Assembly: GCA_947488325.1 (NCBI GenBank)
Contig: CANKYZ010000002.1
Location: 186,001-250,000 of the forward strand
From: an uncultured Erythrobacter sp.
GTDB lineage: Bacteria; Pseudomonadota; Alphaproteobacteria; Sphingomonadales; Sphingomonadaceae
Reading direction: 5' to 3'
Length of the DNA stretch: 64,000 nucleotides
How positions within the stretch are numbered: the stretch's first letter is position 1; each line of letters opens with the position of its first letter. A program made the position numbers and the translations under genes. Below, one piece after another: positions 9,836 to 17,400 of this stretch. Under the pieces are notes generated by a model. That model worked only from the letters and a program-made list of their open reading frames with translations, made no database searches and had not been told where the DNA came from.

Positions 9836-10284
9836 TGGTTCGAGCTTCGGACGGCCGTTCTGCCAAACTGTACACACCGCGACTGCTTTCCTTATCAGCG
9901 CAATTGGCCGAATTTCCGCTCACCGATACGTTCCTGTCTTACGTTGAAGTCCGTTCACGTACTTGTGGCAGCGTAATCGAGCTGGGGCTGGACCTAGATA
10001 CAGACGGCGACGTTAGGCGCATAGGTATGCAAGTATCCGCCTGCGCTGTTGGGCAAAGCTCGGCTGCGGTGCTCGCTCTTGCCGCGAAAGGACGCGCTCC
10101 ATCGGAATTCGAAGCTGCGCAGGCAGCAATTGAGAGGTGGCTGAAAGGCGAGGGACCAGCACCCAATTGGCCGGGATTTGATGCCCTGGAACCTGCTCTG
10201 GGCCATGCAGGACGCCACGGCGCATTGCTGCTGCCGTGGAATGGAGTGGTCCAAGCGCTTTCATCAGCTGCATCCACCCGCTAA
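9835..10284 (+). CDS. IscU/NifU-N-like protein with degenerate cluster ligands
   Basis: The 149-aa sequence follows the IscU/NifU N-terminal fold (Fe-S cluster scaffold). The first ligand region reads SRTCGSVIEL and the second VSACAVGQSSA, so two of the three scaffold cysteines remain. IscU has CGD at the first site, and here the Asp is Ser. The third site, His-Cys in IscU, reads RHGALLLPW, so the third Cys is missing. It may bind metal differently or serve as an adaptor. The ATG at 9835 overlaps the cvpA stop. Assignment rests on motif order; function is inferred. Confidence 0.7.
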   Translation: MVRASDGRSAKLYTPRLLSLSAQLAEFPLTDTFLSYVEVRSRTCGSVIELGLDLDTDGDVRRIGMQVSACAVGQSSAAVLALAAKGRAPSEFEAAQAAIERWLKGEGPAPNWPGFDALEPALGHAGRHGALLLPWNGVVQALSSAASTR

Positions 10285-10338
10285 GGTCATTTATTCAACC
10301 TGCCAAAGAGCCGGGTGATTAAAGGGATACGGGGACAC

Positions 10339-12021
10339 ATGACTATCGCAAGTTCGGGCGCATCATCAGCCAGCCCAGCACAAAGTGAAGCCAGCGCACT
10401 CGCTGATCGCGAACCAACGACCAAGGAGATTCGCCTGGTCGTGGGCGCATCAAGCGCAGGAACGATCTTTGAATGGTATGATTTCTTTATCTACGGCACG
10501 CTCGCATACATTTTGAAAGATGCGTTTTACGACGTCGATGATCCGACATTGGGTCTGCTCCTTGTATGGTCAACATTTGCTGTCGGTTTTGCGTTCCGTC
10601 CAATCGGCGCAATCTTGTTCGGCTTTCTTGGCGACAAATTGGGACGCAAATACACGTTCCTTGTCACCGTTACCCTGATGGGAATTGCAACGGCTGGCGT
10701 CGGTTTCATCCCGACAGTCGATCAAATTGGCGTCGCTGCTCCAATCATTGTAATCCTCTTGCGCGTGCTTCAAGGGCTTGCCTTGGGCGGAGAATATGGC
10801 GGCGCGGCGATCTATGTTGCGGAACATGCGCCCCCTGATAAGCGCGGATATTACACCAGCTTTATCCAAGCGAGCGTTGTAGGCGGGTTCGTTCTGTCAA
10901 TCATCGTTGTTTTGCTGTGTCGCATCATAATTCCAGAAGAAGCATTCAACGAATGGGGGTGGCGGGTGCCATTCCTACTGTCGATCTTCTTGCTAGCCAT
11001 ATCGCTATGGATGCGTTTCAAACTGTCAGAAAGCCCAGTTTTCAAGGCGATGAAAGAGGCCGGCGAAACATCAGGCAATCCCTTCATCGAGAGCTTTACC
11101 TATCCCGGAAACAAGAAGCGTATCTTTGTTGCTTTGTTCGGGGTCGCGGGCATCCTGACGACAATTTGGTACACCGCCTTTTTCTCCAGTCTGTCGTTCC
11201 TGAAGGGCTATATGCGCCTGGACGAACTCACTGTTGAAATCACATTGTTGATTGCTGCCGGGCTTTCGATGGTTTTCTATATCTGGGTCGGAAAATGGTC
11301 AGATCGGATCGGGCGTAAGAAGCCGATCATTATCGGCGCGCTTGCTACGTTGGCTCTGATCTTTCCGATCTTCTGGTTCATGGGCAGCCTGGCCAATCCT
11401 GGCCTTGCGCAAGCAGCTGAGGATAACCCGGTTGTGGTTAGCGGTCAGCAATGCATCACCGATCCTTTTGCTGAGTTGTTTGACCGTGAACAGACCGATT
11501 GTGGCAAAGTGCTCGGATCGCTCACGGCAAGCGGGGTATCTTATACGATCGAGCCAGGCGATACGCTCGGCGTGATCGTTGGCGGAACGCCGGTTCCTAT
11601 TGGATCTGATTGGATGGAAAACCCGGCTGCTCGCACGGCGGGGCTTCAATCAGCGATGTCGCAAGCAGGTTTCGACTTCTCCCGTCAGGTGCCGCCGCTG
11701 ATCAACATAGTCGGCATCATCACGGCGCTCATGCTGCTCGGTGGATTGTCGGCGCTGACCTATGGCTCGGTCGCTGCACTGCTGTCCGAAATGTTCCCGC
11801 CACGCATCCGCTATTCTTCCATGTCGATTCCGTATCACATCGGCGCAGGTTACCTTGGCGGGTTCTTGCCGTTGATTTCGGGCATCATCGTGGCCAGCAC
11901 AGGCAATATCTATTCGGGCCTCTGGTATACATGGGGCGTGGTAGCGATCGGCGTGGTTGTCGCATGGTGGGGTCTTGCCAGCGGACCACCAAAAGATTTC
12001 GAGGATGACTTTGTCACCTGA
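10339..12021 (+). CDS. MFS transporter, metabolite:H+ symporter (MHS) type
   Basis: This 560-aa inner-membrane protein belongs to the MHS branch of the major facilitator superfamily, related to ProP, ShiA and KgtP. It has the hallmark N-terminal EWYDFFIYGTLA segment, the loop 2-3 signature GDKLGRKYT, the second-half equivalent SDRIGRKKP and about 12 membrane segments. A roughly 100-residue hydrophilic insert between late membrane segments contains two Cys (QQCITDPF, TDCGKVLG) and is longer than in ProP-type proteins. The substrate is not identifiable; dicarboxylates, shikimate and betaines are known for relatives. I chose the ATG at 10339, preceded by GGGG; an in-frame GTG lies at 10315. It overlaps alr by 17 bases. 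Confidence 0.85.
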   Translation: MTIASSGASSASPAQSEASALADREPTTKEIRLVVGASSAGTIFEWYDFFIYGTLAYILKDAFYDVDDPTLGLLLVWSTFAVGFAFRPIGAILFGFLGDKLGRKYTFLVTVTLMGIATAGVGFIPTVDQIGVAAPIIVILLRVLQGLALGGEYGGAAIYVAEHAPPDKRGYYTSFIQASVVGGFVLSIIVVLLCRIIIPEEAFNEWGWRVPFLLSIFLLAISLWMRFKLSESPVFKAMKEAGETSGNPFIESFTYPGNKKRIFVALFGVAGILTTIWYTAFFSSLSFLKGYMRLDELTVEITLLIAAGLSMVFYIWVGKWSDRIGRKKPIIIGALATLALIFPIFWFMGSLANPGLAQAAEDNPVVVSGQQCITDPFAELFDREQTDCGKVLGSLTASGVSYTIEPGDTLGVIVGGTPVPIGSDWMENPAARTAGLQSAMSQAGFDFSRQVPPLINIVGIITALMLLGGLSALTYGSVAALLSEMFPPRIRYSSMSIPYHIGAGYLGGFLPLISGIIVASTGNIYSGLWYTWGVVAIGVVVAWWGLASGPPKDFEDDFVT

Positions 12022-13045
12022 GCCAGCCCTTCGGTTTCGCATCGACACACGGGCGCTCGCCGCGAATTGGCGTGCGCTGGACGCGATGTCAGGGCGCGCT
12101 ACTGCTGGAGCTGCGGTAAAGGCTGAATGTTACGGCCTTGGCGTCAGCATCTGCGTACCGGTGCTTCGCGATGCCGGGGCGCAGCAATTCTTCGTCGCGC
12201 ATTGGAGCGAGGTGGAGGCCGTTGCTCAGCATGTCCCGTCGTCACAGATTGCTGTCCTGCATGGTCCGCTACGCGATGAAGATGTGGCCTACGCTTTGAA
12301 CATTGGTGCGGTGCCAGTCATCAACTCTTTGGATCAAGCAAGGCGCTGGAGCAATGGCGGGGGAGGTGTCTGTCATTTAATGGTCGACACTGGCATCAAC
12401 CGGCTTGGTGTTGCTCCCAATGAGTTGGCTGATCCAGCTATCGGCGCGCTGAATATTGATGTGTTGATGAGCCACCTTGCCAGTGCGGACGAAGACAGCG
12501 CAATGAATGGGCGCCAGCTCGCCGCCTTTAAGGACTGCGTCGGAGCGGTTTCGCATCGCTCCACCAGCTTGGCAAACAGTGCAGGTATAGCACTGGGCGA
12601 AAACTACGTCTTCGATCTCACGCGCCCTGGCCTCGCCTTATATGGAGGCGTACCCCGCGATGAGATGGCAGATCAGATACGCCAAGTCGCCTTCGTTGAG
12701 GCAGCGATCATCCAAACGCGCTTTTTGAATGCCGGCGATGCGGTGGGTTATAACTGCGAATTTGTTGCGGATAAGGCGATGCGAGTTGGAACCGTATCAA
12801 TCGGATATGCCGATGGTTTCTTGCGTAGCCGGGGTCCAGGAGCATCGATGTTGCATCGCGAAACGTCGCTGCCGCTGATTGGCAAGGTGTCGATGGATAT
12901 GGTCGTCGTTGATTTGAGCAATGCACCGGACATTCACGAAGGGGACTGGCTGGGCGTCCCATACGATCTCCCCGATGCTGCGCGGGAAAGCGCTGTTTCT
13001 CAATATGAATTGCTAACGGTCCTAGGCAGGCGTCTACGTCCTTGA
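12005..13045 (+). CDS. alr: alanine racemase
   Basis: Alr is the PLP enzyme that interconverts L- and D-alanine for peptidoglycan in the cytoplasm. The 346-aa protein has the PLP-lysine motif AAVKAECYGLG near the N-terminus and the catalytic Tyr in VSIGYADGF in the C-terminal beta domain. It is slightly shorter than the E. coli enzyme. The family usually reads VKANAYG or VKADAYGHG, so the Glu-Cys pair after the lysine is a mild variant. The ATG at 12005 lies inside the end of the transporter gene, so translation is probably coupled. A role of that transporter in amino-acid uptake is possible but unproven. Confidence 0.93.
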   Translation: MTLSPEPALRFRIDTRALAANWRALDAMSGRATAGAAVKAECYGLGVSICVPVLRDAGAQQFFVAHWSEVEAVAQHVPSSQIAVLHGPLRDEDVAYALNIGAVPVINSLDQARRWSNGGGGVCHLMVDTGINRLGVAPNELADPAIGALNIDVLMSHLASADEDSAMNGRQLAAFKDCVGAVSHRSTSLANSAGIALGENYVFDLTRPGLALYGGVPRDEMADQIRQVAFVEAAIIQTRFLNAGDAVGYNCEFVADKAMRVGTVSIGYADGFLRSRGPGASMLHRETSLPLIGKVSMDMVVVDLSNAPDIHEGDWLGVPYDLPDAARESAVSQYELLTVLGRRLRP

Positions 13046-13081
13046 CCAAGCGGCCGCACAAACTGTCATACGCGTGTTGCG

Positions 13082-13096
13082 CTGCACATTGTGCAG
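13082..13096. promoter_or_regulatory. palindrome upstream of phaR, candidate PhaR operator
   Basis: CTGCACA-T-TGTGCAG is a perfect 7-bp inverted repeat about 40 bases before the phaR start. PhaR proteins are known to bind CTGC...GCAG motifs at phasin promoters and to control their own genes. The published spacing is shorter (about 3-4 bases between the tetramers, 7 here), so this is a candidate autoregulatory site only. Confidence 0.45.
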
Positions 13097-13135
13097 ATGC
13101 TAAGACACAGGAAAATACAATTCGGGACAGCAGAT

Positions 13136-13726
13136 ATGGCACGCAAGTCTAACGATCGATCATCCGATGTTCCGGTTGGTACGACAATCATAAAAAAATA
13201 CGCAAATAGACGTCTCTATAACACTGATTCATCGAGCTATATTACGCTCGAAGACTTGGCGAAAATGGTGCGTGAGAATGTCGAATTTGTCGTTTTTGAT
13301 GCAAAGTCGGGCGAGGATATCACCCACTCAATCTTGACTCAGATCATCATGGATGAAGAGGCTAACGGCGACCAAATGTTGCCTGTCAGCTTTTTGCGTC
13401 AGTTGATTGGCATGTACGGAAATTCGATGCAGACGCTGATGCCGTCATATCTCGAAGCAAGCATGACAAATTTCCGTCAGAATCAAGGAAAGATTCGCGA
13501 AGCTTTTGAAAAGGGCATGAGCGCAAACCCACTCGCTGCAATTCATGAAACGAACATGGCTTTGATGCGCGCGGCGGCAGAGAGATTCATTCCTGGCGCT
13601 GTCGGCAAGAAAAACGAGGCTGTAAAGCCTGAGGAACCACCCAAGAGCGCGTCAGTTGATGATATCGACGCGTTGCGGGAACAGATGGCCGCGATGCAAA
13701 AGAAGCTGGACGAATTAGGCAAATAG
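13136..13726 (+). CDS. phaR: polyhydroxyalkanoate synthesis regulator PhaR
   Basis: PhaR is a DNA-binding repressor that senses PHA granules and controls phasin genes. The 196-aa protein has the conserved N-terminal DNA/PHB-binding domain (IIKKYANRRLYNT...YITLEDLAKMV) and the second PHB-accumulation regulatory domain (LPVSFLRQLIGMYG). A C-terminal charged tail (DDIDALREQMAAMQKKLDEL) may form a short coiled coil. The ATG at 13136 gives MARKSNDRSS before the conserved domain. No phaC, phaP or phaZ gene lies in the window, so its targets are elsewhere. A palindrome that could be its own operator lies upstream. Confidence 0.92.
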   Translation: MARKSNDRSSDVPVGTTIIKKYANRRLYNTDSSSYITLEDLAKMVRENVEFVVFDAKSGEDITHSILTQIIMDEEANGDQMLPVSFLRQLIGMYGNSMQTLMPSYLEASMTNFRQNQGKIREAFEKGMSANPLAAIHETNMALMRAAAERFIPGAVGKKNEAVKPEEPPKSASVDDIDALREQMAAMQKKLDELGK

Positions 13727-13775
13727 AGCGACCTCGAAACGCTATCTCATCACACGAATTCAAGCAGGAAACACA

Positions 13776-15320
13776 GTGGCTAACATCAGGCACGCGCTCA
13801 ATGTGAAGCGCGAAGACGACTTTGCAAAATGGTATCAGGAAGTCGTAAGCGCAGCCGACCTCGCAGAGGAATCTGGCGTACGTGGCTGTATGGTGATTAA
13901 GCCGTGGGGGTACGGCATTTGGGAGCGCGTGCAGCGCCTGATGGATGACCGGATCAAAGTCGCCGGTGTTCAAAACACCTATTTCCCAATCTTCATTCCG
14001 CTTGCCAATTTTGAACGCGAGGCAGAGCATGTTGAAGGTTTTGCCAAAGAAATGGCGGTCGTCACGCATCATCGTTTGATCGCGGGCAAGAATGGCAAAC
14101 TGATCCCTGATCCTGAAGCTAAACTGGAAGAGCCATTGGTTGTGCGCCCGACATCGGAAACGATCATTGGCGATGCGATGGCGCGCTGGATCCAATCGTG
14201 GCGCAGCCTTCCGCTCAAGATCAACCAATGGAGCAATGTTGTGCGCTGGGAAATGCGTACCCGGATGTTCCTGCGGACCAGCGAATTTCTTTGGCAAGAG
14301 GGCCACACCGCCCACGCGAACCGCGAAGAGGCGCTCGAGGAAACACACCGAGCACTCGAAATGTACCGTGCCTGCGTTGAAGAAGACCTCGCTATGCCAG
14401 TGGTCGCTGGTGAAAAGCCTGAGAATGAGCGTTTTCCCGGTGCTGATGAGACATGGTCCATCGAAGCGATGATGCAGGATGGCAAAGCGCTTCAGGCGGG
14501 AACCTCGCATTACCTTGGCATCAACTTTGCGACCGCAGCCGGCATCAAATTTCAAGACCGCGAAGGCGTACAGCAGTATTGCCATACAACCAGCTGGGGC
14601 ACGTCCACACGCCTGATTGGCGGCGTTGTGATGACGCACGGCGATGATGACGGATTGCGCGTTCCTCCACGGATTGCGCCGCATCAAGTCGTGATCCTGC
14701 CTATGCTGCGCGATAAGCCTGAGGACGAGGCTGTCCTCACCTATTGCGAAGAATTGCAGGCGTCATTGACAAGCCTGTCTGCTTGCGGCGAACCGATCCG
14801 CATCTTCTTCGACAAAAGCCCCGGCAAAGCGACTGCAAAACGCTGGGACTGGGTGCGTAAGGGTGCGCCGATCATCGTCGAAGTTGGCCCTCGCGATATG
14901 GAAAATGGCAAAGTTGCGATGCTGCGCCGCGATCAATTGTGGAACGGAGAAACCGGCAAGCCAGCGATGCAATTCATCAGCCGCGAGGAATTTACCGCCG
15001 GTGCTTCCGCCATGCTGGAAGACATTCAGACCAGCCTGTTCGAAGAAGCGCAAACGCACCGTGACGAGAACATTACACGTGGGTTTACCGAATGGACGCA
15101 GGTAACCGATTTCTTCGCCAACAATGGCAAGTACCCGGGTTGGGTAGAGGTCCAATGGGTCAAGCCAAGTGGCGCTACGCTTGAAAAAGTTGTTGAACAA
15201 CTGAAGGGCGAAAAGCTCACCATCCGTAACGTACCGCGCGATAGCGAACCGGCGGACGGAACTTGCATATTTACCGGTGAACAGGCGGCGGAGCGGATAT
15301 TGGTAGCGCGCGCGTACTAA
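13776..15320 (+). CDS. proS: prolyl-tRNA synthetase, eukaryote/archaea-type
   Basis: A class II aminoacyl-tRNA synthetase that charges tRNA-Pro. The 514-aa length and blocks such as KPWGYGIWE, VVRPTSETII, FLWQEGHTAH, TTSWGTSTRLIGG and DDDGLRVPPRIAP identify the short eukaryote/archaea-like form (ProS type 3) without the bacterial editing insert. The start is a GTG at 13776 with GGAA upstream, giving MANIRHALNV. It is followed by a DUF805 gene 23 bases downstream. A long antisense open frame overlaps it but has no family resemblance. Confidence 0.95.
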   Translation: MANIRHALNVKREDDFAKWYQEVVSAADLAEESGVRGCMVIKPWGYGIWERVQRLMDDRIKVAGVQNTYFPIFIPLANFEREAEHVEGFAKEMAVVTHHRLIAGKNGKLIPDPEAKLEEPLVVRPTSETIIGDAMARWIQSWRSLPLKINQWSNVVRWEMRTRMFLRTSEFLWQEGHTAHANREEALEETHRALEMYRACVEEDLAMPVVAGEKPENERFPGADETWSIEAMMQDGKALQAGTSHYLGINFATAAGIKFQDREGVQQYCHTTSWGTSTRLIGGVVMTHGDDDGLRVPPRIAPHQVVILPMLRDKPEDEAVLTYCEELQASLTSLSACGEPIRIFFDKSPGKATAKRWDWVRKGAPIIVEVGPRDMENGKVAMLRRDQLWNGETGKPAMQFISREEFTAGASAMLEDIQTSLFEEAQTHRDENITRGFTEWTQVTDFFANNGKYPGWVEVQWVKPSGATLEKVVEQLKGEKLTIRNVPRDSEPADGTCIFTGEQAAERILVARAY

Positions 15321-15343
15321 GCACCATCGGGGAGGGGCACGCA

Positions 15344-15940
15344 ATGATCAAGGCCATTAAATACAATCTAAGTCATGCGCTGGATTTAACGGGCCGCGAT
15401 GCCCGGTCGACCTTTTGGTATTATGTGCTGTTCCTTATCGTTGCACAGTTCCTGATCGGCTTCGTTGCAGCCATCCCGATGACTGTTTCGATGATGTCTC
15501 AAGCATTTGAAGCTGCATCTCAAGGTGTGAACACAGAGGCATCATTCGCGGCCATGATAGACACAATGGTCGAACAAATGCGCGTGCAGATGATCGTGGG
15601 GATAGTCTTAGGTCTGGCCGTCATTGGCTTGCTCACAGCTTCTTTTGTCCGGCGATTGCATGATGCAGGGGGCACCGGTTGGATCGCCGTGTTGCCAATC
15701 GCGGCGCACCTTTTCAGCATGGCCTACACCTACACTTTCTTTGATCGGATCGAGGAGATCATGCGCCAATCCATGCCCGGCCCCAATGGCGTTCTAGCGG
15801 TGGATCCCTTCGCCGCTCAGGCGGAGATGGGTGCGTTAGGATTCGTTGGTTGGATCGGGACAATAATCGTTATCGGATTTGGGGTGCTCAAGTCACAAGA
15901 CGGGCCGAACAAGCATGGTGATGCCCCCGTAAAATTCTGA
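15344..15940 (+). CDS. DUF805 membrane protein
   Basis: This 198-aa inner-membrane protein starts with the DUF805 pattern (aromatic-rich, GRDARSTFWYYVLF) and has about four hydrophobic segments with the RRLHDAGGTGW motif typical of the family. Function is unknown. The gene has a strong Shine-Dalgarno (GGGGAGGGG) and lies close behind proS, so it may be co-transcribed. Confidence 0.8.
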   Translation: MIKAIKYNLSHALDLTGRDARSTFWYYVLFLIVAQFLIGFVAAIPMTVSMMSQAFEAASQGVNTEASFAAMIDTMVEQMRVQMIVGIVLGLAVIGLLTASFVRRLHDAGGTGWIAVLPIAAHLFSMAYTYTFFDRIEEIMRQSMPGPNGVLAVDPFAAQAEMGALGFVGWIGTIIVIGFGVLKSQDGPNKHGDAPVKF

Positions 15941-15980
15941 CCCCTTGCGCGGCGGGCCAGAGCGCGGCACACTCAAACCC

Positions 15981-17363
15981 ATGATCAAACGCTTCGCATT
16001 GCTCGCCGCCCTAATTGCCGCTCCTTTAGCCGCAGACGGAAATACTGATACTCCAGCAGAACGTCTGGACGATCCCGGAACCGAAGTGTCCGAAGAACGC
16101 CTGCGGGCAGATATGGACACCATTATTGGGTTCGGGACACGGCACACTCTTTCCACTCAGACCGATCCGGAGCGCGGCATCGGCGCTGCCGTAGACTGGG
16201 CGCTCGCCGAATTTGGCCGGATGAGTGCCAATTGCGATAATTGTCTGGAAGTTTTGCCCGTAGGCCGTGTGGTTGAGCCCGATGGCCGCCGCATTCCGCA
16301 ACCCACTTTGATCCGCAATGCGGTCGCCATTCAGCGCGGCACCGAGCGGCCCAATGAAGTCATCATTGTTCAGGGGCACTATGACAGCCGGGTCACCGAA
16401 CCTCTCAACGCCACAGATGATGCTCCGGGTGCGAATGACGATGGATCAGGCAGCGTCATGGTGCTGGAGGCTGCACGCATTCTGTCACAGCGCGAATACC
16501 CCTCGACCATCATCTACGCATTGCTGACCGGCGAGGAACAAGGCCTGTATGGCGCGGGTATTTTGGCCGATTGGGTTGGCGAACAGGGCATGACGGTGAA
16601 AGCCGTGCTTAACAATGATATGATCGGCAATAGTTGCGGATCAGACGGCTATTGCGAGCCAGATTATGTGCGCGTTTTTTCGGAAGGGTTGCGCGCTGAT
16701 TCCACTGCGGAGCTGCGCGCCCAGCAACGCCGTTTTGGCGGCGAGAACGATTCGCCGGGACGCAACCTCTCACGCTGGCTCGCCAATTTCGCCGCGCAAT
16801 ATCCCGATGGAATGCAAGTACGGCAAATTTGGCGGACGGACCGGATGGGCCGGGGTGGGGACCAAATCCCGTTCTTGGATCGCGGCTATCCCGCAGTGCG
16901 CGTGACAGTTTCTGTGGAGGATTACGAGCACCAACATCAGGATTTGCGCACCGAAGACGGCATCAAATATGGAGATACGGTGGATGAGCTGGATTGGACC
17001 TATCTGACACGGGCAAGCGTGCTGAATGTGCGGGCCTTGAACGCACTAGCGATGGCCCCGATGCCGCCGAGTGTGACTGCGGATGCGGCGGTGCGGGTGG
17101 ATACTGAGCTTAGTTGGGAACCGACATCTGGAGCAGATCGTTTCGTTCTTTATTCGCGTCGCACCGATGAATCATATTGGAACCTCGCAGATGGATTGGT
17201 TTCTGCCTCTGTCAGTGTGAGGCCTCGGATATCTATTCCGGTTCGAAAACGTGGCGACGATTGGCTTTTCGGCGTTGCGGCTTGCAATGGCGACTTTTGC
17301 TCACCGACTGCCAGCGCGGTTCCCGGTGGCGCGTTCGAGCCGGTGGCACAATCGGAGGAATAA
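15981..17363 (+). CDS. secreted M28 family aminopeptidase
   Basis: This 460-aa exported zinc peptidase has a signal peptide of about 18 residues. M28 metal ligands and catalytic residues are visible in order: QGHYDSR (His, Asp), GANDDGSG (bridging Asp), TGEEQGLYG (catalytic and ligand Glu) and NNDMIGN (Asp). The fifth ligand, a C-terminal His, is likely within YEHQHQD. The last about 100 residues look like a beta-sandwich add-on (fibronectin-like), inferred from pattern only. The ATG at 15981 opens the signal peptide; an earlier in-frame ATG at 15945 would add 12 residues. It probably degrades peptides in the periplasm for nutrition. Confidence 0.88.
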   Translation: MIKRFALLAALIAAPLAADGNTDTPAERLDDPGTEVSEERLRADMDTIIGFGTRHTLSTQTDPERGIGAAVDWALAEFGRMSANCDNCLEVLPVGRVVEPDGRRIPQPTLIRNAVAIQRGTERPNEVIIVQGHYDSRVTEPLNATDDAPGANDDGSGSVMVLEAARILSQREYPSTIIYALLTGEEQGLYGAGILADWVGEQGMTVKAVLNNDMIGNSCGSDGYCEPDYVRVFSEGLRADSTAELRAQQRRFGGENDSPGRNLSRWLANFAAQYPDGMQVRQIWRTDRMGRGGDQIPFLDRGYPAVRVTVSVEDYEHQHQDLRTEDGIKYGDTVDELDWTYLTRASVLNVRALNALAMAPMPPSVTADAAVRVDTELSWEPTSGADRFVLYSRRTDESYWNLADGLVSASVSVRPRISIPVRKRGDDWLFGVAACNGDFCSPTASAVPGGAFEPVAQSEE

Positions 17364-17400
17364 CTTCCCACCCATCAGGTGAGCGAGTAGGGCGGCGCCT

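Noticed and set aside
13587..14687. 366-codon open frame on the minus strand opposite proS
   Set aside because: It lies entirely opposite proS and the phaR end, has no recognisable domain, and mirrors codon bias of the real gene.
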